Below are positions 1 through 5,996 of a stretch of DNA of 8,551 bases, one piece after another. The notes under the pieces are model-generated. The model made no database searches, was not told the DNA's origin, and was given only the letters and a program-made list of their open reading frames with translations. Origin of the DNA: Chloroflexota bacterium (GTDB lineage Bacteria; Chloroflexota; Dehalococcoidia; Dehalococcoidales; RBG-16-60-22); assembly GCA_025358235.1 (NCBI GenBank), contig JANYKH010000180.1, forward strand, positions 1 through 8,551, given 5' to 3'. The position numbers and the translations under genes were made by a program. The first letter of the stretch is position 1. Each line of letters starts with the position of its first letter.

Positions 1-491
1 ACCGTGAATGACACAAAAGACAGCCAGATAAGGTCGCAAGACCAGTGGACCACCGCGAACAAGACCAGCCCCGGTATTGAATATACCGCGAATTTCATAA
101 TCAACAGGCTGCCGATGCTGGCCCACCACAGTAAAAAGAATGGGTTGAGGCCCGTCATAATCATGCCCGCTGTGAACGCGCTGTGACTGTCGTCTTTGAC
201 TGCGGCAGACTGAACGGCGCGCCGCCGTATCATGCCCCACCCCAGCCACATCACCATCCCGCCTCCCAGCAGACTCAATACCAACTGTACGCCCGTAAAC
301 TCGAAAAAATGGGCAAAACCCAGGTAGATGAGCAATATCAGGGGAATCTCAACAACCGCATGCCCCATGGCCATCATAGTGCCCGCGAGCGGTGATTTAT
401 AACTCTTGGCCAGCGTCACCGCGAACATCGGGCCGGGCGCCATGACTCCGGTAAAAGAAATGACGATGATGCTAACTAAAAGCGGAAGCAT
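1..491 (-). CDS. LysE-family amino acid exporter, C-terminal end cut by window edge
   Basis: Integral membrane transporter of the LysE/RhtB superfamily, whose members export amino acids or related small molecules; the substrate cannot be read from sequence. The reading frame opens at the ATG complementary to 489-491 and stays open to the left edge, giving 163 residues, so roughly a quarter of a usual 200-220 residue protein is missing. Seen directly: a hydrophobic N-terminal helix running into the family motif APGP (residues 18-21), further hydrophobic stretches at about 46-62, 68-88, 115-131 and 135-158, a basic cytoplasmic-looking loop with RRR at 89-91, and the family-typical LNPFFLLWWASIG at 115-127. 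An AGGTGA ribosome binding site lies 9 nt upstream. The gene follows degV by 38 nt and is probably its operon partner. An arginine or lysine export role would fit the nearby arginine operon, but that is only a guess. Confidence 0.85.
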   Translation of the reverse strand, partial: MLPLLVSIIVISFTGVMAPGPMFAVTLAKSYKSPLAGTMMAMGHAVVEIPLILLIYLGFAHFFEFTGVQLVLSLLGGGMVMWLGWGMIRRRAVQSAAVKDDSHSAFTAGMIMTGLNPFFLLWWASIGSLLIMKFAVYSIPGLVLFAVVHWSCDLIWLSFVSFT

Positions 492-500
492 GACGGATTA

Positions 501-506
501 TCACCT
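501..506 (-). promoter_or_regulatory. Ribosome binding site of the LysE-family gene
   Basis: AGGTGA on the minus strand, 9 nt before the ATG. It fixes the start of the edge-cut exporter gene, which has no other plausible upstream start. Confidence 0.6.
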
Positions 507-529
507 ATTGCGGCGCGGCCCCGGATAAA

Positions 530-1384
530 CTACGCCGCCGGCGAGGCTTCCTCACCGATTATGGATACGGAAATTACTTGCGGCCCCACATAGGTTCCAA
601 TTACCGGGCTGACTGTCGAAATAATGATCTGGTTCCGCGGATAAAGTTTTCCGAGTCGGTCCGCCAGCTGGGTGGCTTCGGCGGGGTTGGTAGCGTGCTC
701 TACTGCCAGACCCTGTATGTTTTTGAACTCGGCGACAAGATTATAGAGATAGTCCATTCCGGCCTGTCTGGACCGTACGCGCGTCATCGGGTGGACCTCG
801 CCTTCACGCATGGTCAGAATCGGCTTGATCGCCAGCATTGAACCCAGCAAACCCTTCGCTTTGCCGATACGTCCGCCCTTGGCCAGGTACTTCAGCGAAT
901 CCAGCGCCATCACGGAATGGGTTTTTGGCATCATCGCCTGGACCAACTCGATTAGTTCGTCCATCTTGGCGCCCTTTTTTGCGCGCCGGGCCGCTTCAAG
1001 GACTATCAGCCCCAGTCCCATGATGACCTGCTTCGTATCTATAACTTCGATACGCGCTTTGCCTTCATACAGGTTTTTGGCCTGCCGAGCCGATTCATAG
1101 GTCCCGCTTAACTTGCTAGACAGGTTGATCACCAATATGTCATTGGTATCTTTGGAAAGTTTTTTATATGTCTCCAGGAAATCCCCGGGGGAGGGCTGCG
1201 TGGTGGTGGGCAAAGCATCAGACCTCACCAACCGGCTGTAAAAGTCCTCGGTCGTCATTTCCACCCGGTCGCGGAAGACTTCCTTCCCGAACCGGACGTA
1301 AACGGGTACCACCGTGACATCAAGCCCCTTGGTGATTTCAGAGGTTAGATCAGACAGGCTATCGGTGACAATTTTTACTGGCAT
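530..1384 (-). CDS. DegV family fatty-acid-binding protein (FakB-like)
   Basis: A 284-residue, full-length DegV-fold protein. Family members called FakB hold a fatty acid in a buried tunnel and present its carboxylate to the kinase FakA, yielding acyl phosphate for phospholipid synthesis. Motifs seen: TDSLSD (7-12), TTTQPSPGDF (60-69, ligand Thr region), SSKLSGTY (89-96, carboxylate-binding Ser93), GGRIGKAKG (170-178), TRVRSR (201-206) and SPVIGTYVGPQ (259-269). In characterised FakB proteins the last motif usually contains a His before xGPG; here it is Tyr265, and the final Gly is Gln. No signal peptide is visible, so it should be cytoplasmic. The gene starts 16 nt after the fakA stop, with AGGGA 8 nt before the ATG, so the two are co-transcribed. 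The FakB role is inferred from fold and from fakA adjacency; the Tyr leaves ligand handling uncertain. Confidence 0.92.
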   Translation of the reverse strand: MPVKIVTDSLSDLTSEITKGLDVTVVPVYVRFGKEVFRDRVEMTTEDFYSRLVRSDALPTTTQPSPGDFLETYKKLSKDTNDILVINLSSKLSGTYESARQAKNLYEGKARIEVIDTKQVIMGLGLIVLEAARRAKKGAKMDELIELVQAMMPKTHSVMALDSLKYLAKGGRIGKAKGLLGSMLAIKPILTMREGEVHPMTRVRSRQAGMDYLYNLVAEFKNIQGLAVEHATNPAEATQLADRLGKLYPRNQIIISTVSPVIGTYVGPQVISVSIIGEEASPAA

Positions 1385-1400
1385 TCATTCAGTCCCTGGT

Positions 1401-3035
1401 CTACTCGACCGAGATTATGTAATTATAGTGGGGCTGGCCGCCGCGGATAACCTCAATCTGAAGATGAGGGTATTTCTCCCTTATTTGAGCGCCCAGCGCC
1501 GAGGATTCCTCCGGATCGGCATCTCCGCCGTAATAGATTGTGAGCACCTGGGAATTCTTCAGGTTGATGCGGGCAAATATCTTTTCGACGACTTTAATAT
1601 CAGAATCGCCCACCGCCACGAGATCTCCGTCAAGGAAACCGATAGGCTGTTTCCGGCTGATTTTCAGGTTTCCCATTTGTGTCGAGCGGGCCGCCTTAGT
1701 GATTTCGATCGAGCGGACGTTGCTCAGCGCACTTTTCATGATTTCGGTGTTTGTTTTCAGGTTGGCTTCATAGTCAAAAGCCAGCAGCGCGGCTACGCCT
1801 GCAGGAATGGTTTCAGAAGGCACCACCTCAATGTTCTTTTGGGTTAACTCCTGCACCTTGCTGGCCGTGAGAATCACGTTTTTGTTGTTCGGCAGAATGA
1901 TAACTTTGTCCGCATCAATGCCTTCCACGGCGGTGAGCAAATCTTTAATTGAGGGGTTCATGGTCTGCCCCCCCTGTACGATTGCCGCCGCCCCAAGGCT
2001 CTTGAATACATCCGTCAATCCGTCCCCTGAGACCACCGCGATAATTCCGGTATCGGCGGCGGGGGATTTGTCATGCTGCATTTCCAGGAAGTCCTGATGC
2101 TGCTCATCCATATTGCGCATGCTGACCTGGTGCAGCGTGCCCAGTTTGGTAGCAAACGTGATAACGTCGCCGGGGGACAAAGCGTGAATATGCACCCTGA
2201 TCGCCGTGGGATCACCCACCACGATGAGAGACTCGCCTTTTTTCACCAGGCGCTTGCGGATATAATCGATATCCAGCTCCTGACCTTTTATCATAAACTC
2301 GGTGCAATAACCGTAAGGAATTTCTTCTTTGGGGCTAATTCTTCCTACCTGTTTGGTCGAAGTGACATCGCTGACAATAATCTGCGGCTTGCGGAATCTC
2401 ATGCCCTCGGCTTCGCCCTTGAGGTACCTTAAGCAGCCGTCCAGGATCGTGTAAAGACCCTGACCCCCCGCATCCACTACCCCCGCTTCCCGCAGGACTT
2501 TCAGTAATCTCGGTGTGTTAGCCACCGCTTCGTTGGCCGTGGCCACGGCCGCTTCCATCACCTGGACGGGGTCGTCATTACCCTTGTCTACCTGTTCCTG
2601 GGCTGCTCTGGCCGCTTCTTTCATAACGGTGAGGATCGTTCCCTCAACCGGATTGCTGATGCCGCGGTAGGCGTTTTCGGATGCTTCCTTCAGAGCCGCG
2701 GCCAGGTCTGCGCCGCTAATATTTTCCTTTCCGGTAAGGCCTTTAGCGAGACCACGGATAATCTGGGAAAGAATAACCCCACTGTTGCCGCGGGCTCCCA
2801 TGAGAGCTCCTTTCGCCATAGCATCGGCTACGGCGGTGGCGGAGTGGTCCGGTGCGCGGTACGCTTCTTCCATGGTGGAGCGCATCGTGAGCAGCATATT
2901 TGTACCGGTATCACCGTCAGGTACGGGAAAAACGTTCAAAACATCAATATCGGCGGAGCTTTTCTCCAGCCAATTGGTAGACGCAGCAAACATTTCCCGC
3001 AGATCCTGGCCGGTTACCGTGTGGGTCTTCGTCAT
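1401..3035 (-). CDS. fakA: FakA-type fatty acid kinase (DAK2/YloV family)
   Basis: ATP-dependent kinase subunit that phosphorylates a fatty acid carried by a FakB/DegV protein in the cytoplasm. The 544 residues match the usual family length. Domains: an N-terminal DhaL/DAK2 nucleotide domain (about 8-205) with NVFPVPDGDTGTNM at 34-47 (Asp40 and Asp42 as metal ligands), GARGNSGVILSQ at 80-91 and DAGGQG at 188-193; a middle domain with Cys244 (YGYC) and His282/His284 (VHIH), matching the zinc-site pattern known in FakA; and a C-terminal DAK1-like domain (about 325-544) with LPNNKN at 381-386, the usual docking part for FakB. Start choice: the ATG is preceded 7 nt upstream by GGAGG. It is first in a fakA-degV-lysE-like operon, divergent from rpmB. 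Older annotations call such proteins dihydroxyacetone kinase or DAK phosphatase, but the full domain layout supports FakA. Confidence 0.93.
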   Translation of the reverse strand: MTKTHTVTGQDLREMFAASTNWLEKSSADIDVLNVFPVPDGDTGTNMLLTMRSTMEEAYRAPDHSATAVADAMAKGALMGARGNSGVILSQIIRGLAKGLTGKENISGADLAAALKEASENAYRGISNPVEGTILTVMKEAARAAQEQVDKGNDDPVQVMEAAVATANEAVANTPRLLKVLREAGVVDAGGQGLYTILDGCLRYLKGEAEGMRFRKPQIIVSDVTSTKQVGRISPKEEIPYGYCTEFMIKGQELDIDYIRKRLVKKGESLIVVGDPTAIRVHIHALSPGDVITFATKLGTLHQVSMRNMDEQHQDFLEMQHDKSPAADTGIIAVVSGDGLTDVFKSLGAAAIVQGGQTMNPSIKDLLTAVEGIDADKVIILPNNKNVILTASKVQELTQKNIEVVPSETIPAGVAALLAFDYEANLKTNTEIMKSALSNVRSIEITKAARSTQMGNLKISRKQPIGFLDGDLVAVGDSDIKVVEKIFARINLKNSQVLTIYYGGDADPEESSALGAQIREKYPHLQIEVIRGGQPHYNYIISVE

Positions 3036-3042
3036 TCCTCAT

Positions 3043-3047
3043 CCTCC
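3043..3047 (-). promoter_or_regulatory. Strong ribosome binding site of fakA
   Basis: GGAGG on the minus strand, 7 nt before the ATG. It decides the start, because another ATG overlapping this site is out of frame. Confidence 0.65.
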
Positions 3048-3061
3048 GAATACATACCAGC

Positions 3062-3091
3062 TTGACCAACGGACGGCAGTTTTGCTATCAT
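3062..3091 (+). promoter_or_regulatory. Sigma70-type promoter for rpmB
   Basis: TTGACC (3062-3067) and TATCAT (3086-3091) are separated by 18 bp, each 5 of 6 against the consensus hexamers. Transcription would start near 3098 and give an rpmB leader of about 78 nt. It overlaps the leader of the opposite fakA promoter. This is a prediction from hexamers and spacing only. Confidence 0.5.
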
Positions 3092-3098
3092 AAGGAGC

Positions 3099-3128
3099 AT
3101 CATATAACAAGAGTAAATCCACAGTCAA
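3099..3128 (-). promoter_or_regulatory. Sigma70-type promoter for the fakA-degV operon
   Basis: On the minus strand TTGACT (complement of 3123-3128) is followed after 18 bp by TATGAT (complement of 3099-3104), each 5 of 6 against consensus. Transcription would start near 3092, giving a fakA leader of about 56 nt. A shifted -10 (TATATG, two bases earlier) is possible. The -10 is only 7 bp from the -10 of the rpmB promoter on the other strand. Confidence 0.5.
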
Positions 3129-3138
3129 CCAAACCCAT

Positions 3139-3156
3139 TTCAGGTTAAGTCCTGAA
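3139..3156. repeat. Palindrome upstream of rpmB (possible leader hairpin or operator)
   Basis: TTCAGG (3139-3144) and CCTGAA (3151-3156) are perfect inverted arms with a 6-nt centre. In the rpmB transcript it would form a small hairpin ending 4 nt before the AGGAG ribosome binding site. As DNA it lies just upstream of the fakA -35 box, where a regulator could bind. The arms are short, so chance is not excluded. Confidence 0.35.
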
Positions 3157-3160
3157 TAAA

Positions 3161-3165
3161 AGGAG
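3161..3165 (+). promoter_or_regulatory. Ribosome binding site of rpmB
   Basis: AGGAG, 10 nt before the TTG at 3176. With an in-frame stop (TAA at 3155-3157) just upstream and no ATG or GTG between, it supports TTG as the only possible start. Confidence 0.6.
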
Positions 3166-3175
3166 TACACCAGCT

Positions 3176-3355
3176 TTGAAATGTGAAATTTGCGGCAAAA
3201 TTCCCACGACGGGTAACAATATCAGCCACTCCAAACGGCACACGCGGCGTACCTGGGATCCTAATGTGCAGGCCGCTACGGTGTTCATCAACGGGAAAAA
3301 AGCCCATATCAAGATGTGCACCCGCTGCCAGCGCACCCTCGCCAAGGTTGGCTAG
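3176..3355 (+). CDS. rpmB: Large-subunit ribosomal protein L28 (bL28), TTG start
   Basis: A 59-residue protein of the 50S ribosomal subunit, recognised by its N-terminal KCEICGK, the GNNISHSKRHTRRTW block (13-27), the DPNVQ segment and the C-terminal KMCTRCQRTLAK. Cys3/Cys6 and Cys48/Cys51 form two CxxC pairs expected to bind zinc, so this is the zinc-containing form. The length is normal for short bL28 proteins. It starts with TTG: an in-frame TAA precedes the ribosome binding site and no other start codon lies between, while the ATG at 3180-3182 is out of frame. The gene is isolated on the plus strand, divergent from fakA by 140 bp and convergent with argH, with only 19 bp between stop codons. 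Short length and the TTG start make it easy to miss. Confidence 0.95.
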   Translation: MKCEICGKIPTTGNNISHSKRHTRRTWDPNVQAATVFINGKKAHIKMCTRCQRTLAKVG

Positions 3356-3374
3356 AAACCGTCTAAATCCCCTG

Positions 3375-4745
3375 TTATTTTGACAGTCTCTGCCTGGCTT
3401 CTTTGAGGGCCGCGTTTACTCTTGAGGGTGAAGTCCCGCCCGGGACATCCCTCGCGGCTAAAGACGATTCCACGCTGATTTCGTAAACGTCTTGGCTGAA
3501 TCGCGCAGAAAATTGCTGATATTCCTTTATGTCAAGCTGTTTTAGGCTTTTCCCTGCCCCCGCAGCATAACTCACCAGTTTTCCGACTGCTTCGTGGGCG
3601 TTGCGGAAAGATTCGCCCTTCCTTACCAGGTAATCCGCCAGGTCAGTGGCCAGGATATAGCCCCGCTCCACCGCCCGCCTCATGTTCTGGGACTTTAATT
3701 TCATTGTCCCCATCATTCCGGCAAAGACTTCCAGGCTGCTCTGAAGCGTATCAACGGTATCGAAGAAGTTTTCCTTGTCTTCCTGCAGGTCCCGGTCATA
3801 GGCCAGAGGGAGACCTTTCATCGTGGTCAGCAGACCCATCAAATTGCCGTAGACCCTGCCTGTTTTGCCACGACCCAGTTCAGCTACGTCCGGGTTTTTC
3901 TTTTGGGGCATAATGCTGCTGCCGGTCGTATATCCTTCGTCGAGATCGATAAAATCGAACTCCGCGGAAGTCCAGATGACCAGTTCTTCCGCCAGACGTG
4001 AAAGGTGCATCATGCAGATAGCAGCAGCAGCCTCATATTCAAGCATGAAATCGCGGTCTGACACAGCGTCGATACTGTTCTTCGTTATGGCTTTAAACCC
4101 CAGTTCTTGGGCTAAAAATTCACGGTCAATAGGATACGGCAGTCCTGCCAGCGCCCCGCTGCCCAGCGGCATAACATCCGTCATGTTGTAACAGGCGCGG
4201 AAACGGTCCTCATCACGGCTCAACATCTCAAAGTAGGCCAACATGTGGTGGGGGAAAAGCACCGGCTGAGCGATCTGCATGTGGGTATAACCCGGCATCA
4301 CTACCGCTTTATTGGCTTCCGCCACCGTCAGTATAGAGCCCTGGAGCGCGGTCAAACGCTCCAGGGTGTTTACTATCTCGTCTTTGGTATATAACCTTAT
4401 ATCCAGGGCTACCTGGTCATTGCGGGAACGGGCGGTATGCAATTTGCGCCCCGCCTCCCCCGTTTTTTCAATCAAACGCGCTTCAATTGCCATGTGGATA
4501 TCTTCCAGTTCCGGCTTGAATTCAAACCGTCCCTGCTCGATCTCGCCACGGATTTCTTCCAGTCCTTTGATAATCAGTTCGGCATCAGCGGCGGGGATAA
4601 TCCCCTGCTTCGCCAGCATTCTGGCGTGCGCTGTGCTGCCCTGAATATCATGCCGGTACAAACGCTTGTCGAACGAAATCGATTGCGTATAATCCGCGAC
4701 TATTTTTTCCGCTGGCTTTTGGAAGCGACCCCGGATATGGCTCAA
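3375..4745 (-). CDS. argH: Argininosuccinate lyase
   Basis: Cleaves argininosuccinate to arginine and fumarate, the last step of arginine synthesis; family enzymes are cytoplasmic homotetramers of the fumarase/aspartase superfamily. The 456 residues match normal length. Motifs seen: IRGRF near the N-terminus (4-8), TARSRNDQVALD (104-115), PGYTHMQIAQP (151-161), the signature GSSIMPQKKNPD (275-286) with the catalytic serine, and GGTSPSRVNAAL (436-447) near the end. The start is TTG, overlapping the argG stop as TTGA (4742-4745). It is kept because the conserved GRF segment lies only a few residues in and no ATG precedes it. No good ribosome binding site is visible (GGA 13 nt away), so translation is probably coupled to argG. 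It ends 19 bp from the rpmB stop on the opposite strand with no clear terminator between. Confidence 0.96.
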   Translation of the reverse strand: MSHIRGRFQKPAEKIVADYTQSISFDKRLYRHDIQGSTAHARMLAKQGIIPAADAELIIKGLEEIRGEIEQGRFEFKPELEDIHMAIEARLIEKTGEAGRKLHTARSRNDQVALDIRLYTKDEIVNTLERLTALQGSILTVAEANKAVVMPGYTHMQIAQPVLFPHHMLAYFEMLSRDEDRFRACYNMTDVMPLGSGALAGLPYPIDREFLAQELGFKAITKNSIDAVSDRDFMLEYEAAAAICMMHLSRLAEELVIWTSAEFDFIDLDEGYTTGSSIMPQKKNPDVAELGRGKTGRVYGNLMGLLTTMKGLPLAYDRDLQEDKENFFDTVDTLQSSLEVFAGMMGTMKLKSQNMRRAVERGYILATDLADYLVRKGESFRNAHEAVGKLVSYAAGAGKSLKQLDIKEYQQFSARFSQDVYEISVESSLAARDVPGGTSPSRVNAALKEARQRLSK

Positions 4746-5974
4746 CTCGTTTTCTTCTTCCTTGCAGCCGGCTTTTTGTCGGCGGCGGCATGTGCCTGGG
4801 CTTCAGTGCGGGCCGGTAGGCCCCACAGCTTGATGAAACCAACCGCGGCGTTCTTATCGAAAGTATCGCCCTTATCGTACGTGGCCAGGCCGAAATTGTA
4901 AAGTGAATAGGGTGACTTTCGGCCGACTACCGAGCAACTGCCCTTAAACAGTTTTACGCGTACCACACCGGAAACATAGCGCTGGGTGGAATCCACAAAC
5001 GCCGAGAGGTCTTCCCGATACGAAGTAAACCACTGGCCGGTATAGACGAGGGTAGACCATTCCGCGGAGACAATCGCCTTGAAGCGGATCTGCTCCTTGG
5101 AAAGACACATTGCTTCGAGTGCCTCATGCGCTCTGATCAGCATCATGGCTCCCGGAGCTTCGTAAACCTCGCGGGACTTAATGCCGATAGTCCTGTCTTC
5201 CACGTGATCGATGCGGCCTACGCCGTGTTTGCCGGCCAGTTCATTTGCCTTTTCCACTAACGCGATAGCGTCAAAACCGACTCCGTTCAATGCTACCGGA
5301 ATACCCTTTTCAAAGGTGATGTCGACATATTCGGCCTTATTGGGCGCTTTTTCCGCGGCAACAGCCCAGATAAAAGCGTCATTGGGCGGTTCCGCCCAGG
5401 GATCTTCCATGACGCCGCATTCAATGGCGCGGCCCCACAGGTTCTGGTCGATTGAATAGGGGCTCTTGGCCGTCACTGGCAGCGGAATCTTGTTCTTGAT
5501 GGCGTAGGCGATGGTTTGTTCCCGGTTAAAGGACCATTCGCGGGCAGGGGCAATAATCTTGAGATCAGGCGCCAGTGCCATGGTAGAGACATCGAATCTT
5601 ACCTGGTCGTTGCCCTTGGCCGTGCAGCCGTGCGCGATGGCCGCTGCCCCTTCTTTTTTGGCTACGTCGACGATGAGCTTGGCCATCAGCGGGCGGCCCA
5701 AAGCGGTCGCCAGGGGATATTGCCCTTCATAAAGCGCGTTGGCCTTGAGAGCGGGGAAACAATAATCCTTGATAAACGTTTCACGCGCATCCACGACGAC
5801 AGCCTGAATGGCGCCCAGTTTCAGGGCTTTTTCCCTGATTATGGGGAAATCAGGTTCGTTGCCCACGTCAATGCTGAACGCTATGACGTCCATGTGATAG
5901 GTTTCCTGCAACCATTTGACGGCGACTGAGGTATCTACCCCGCCGCTGTAGGCCAGAACTACTTTTTCTTTCAA
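4742..5974 (-). CDS. argG: Argininosuccinate synthase
   Basis: Condenses citrulline with aspartate using ATP (forming AMP and pyrophosphate), the penultimate step of arginine synthesis. The 410 residues include the N-terminal PP-loop YSGGVDTS (9-16), GCTAKGNDQVRFD (116-128) for citrulline and aspartate binding, APARE (142-146), SIDQNLWGR (174-182) and KSREVYEAPGAM (266-277). The SGGVDTS form, with Val where many enzymes have Leu, and the ending GFIKLWGLP resemble the type I recall from cyanobacteria and Chloroflexota. After residue 390 there is an Ala/Lys-rich tail ending in KKPAARKKKTS, beyond the conserved core. The start is TTG, with AAGGAAGG ending 8 nt upstream; an upstream ATG is out of frame. 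It follows the hydrolase gene by 22 nt and overlaps argH, so it sits inside the operon. Confidence 0.96.
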   Translation of the reverse strand: MKEKVVLAYSGGVDTSVAVKWLQETYHMDVIAFSIDVGNEPDFPIIREKALKLGAIQAVVVDARETFIKDYCFPALKANALYEGQYPLATALGRPLMAKLIVDVAKKEGAAAIAHGCTAKGNDQVRFDVSTMALAPDLKIIAPAREWSFNREQTIAYAIKNKIPLPVTAKSPYSIDQNLWGRAIECGVMEDPWAEPPNDAFIWAVAAEKAPNKAEYVDITFEKGIPVALNGVGFDAIALVEKANELAGKHGVGRIDHVEDRTIGIKSREVYEAPGAMMLIRAHEALEAMCLSKEQIRFKAIVSAEWSTLVYTGQWFTSYREDLSAFVDSTQRYVSGVVRVKLFKGSCSVVGRKSPYSLYNFGLATYDKGDTFDKNAAVGFIKLWGLPARTEAQAHAAADKKPAARKKKTS

Positions 5975-5982
5975 TTGAAAAG

Positions 5983-5990
5983 CCTTCCTT
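5983..5990 (-). promoter_or_regulatory. Ribosome binding site deciding the argG TTG start
   Basis: AAGGAAGG on the minus strand, 8 nt before the TTG. The upstream ATG (complement of 5998-6000) is in another frame and meets a stop after nine codons, so the TTG is the real start. Confidence 0.65.
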
Positions 5991-5996
5991 CCGGGA

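Noticed and set aside
4..395. Two short plus-strand open frames at the left edge
   Set aside because: Both are antisense to the edge-cut LysE-family gene, which has a ribosome binding site and family motifs.
1314..1847. 177-codon open frame on the plus strand
   Set aside because: It lies wholly antisense to degV and fakA, whose motifs are clear, and its translation shows no recognisable fold or ribosome binding site.
3145..3345. 66-codon minus-strand open frame over the L28 gene
   Set aside because: It is the complement of rpmB, whose protein is unmistakable, and it has no homology-like features.
4437..4901. 154-codon open frame on the plus strand across the argG-argH junction
   Set aside because: It is antisense to two well-identified enzymes, and its hydrophobic stretch comes from the complement of the Lys/Ala-rich argG tail.
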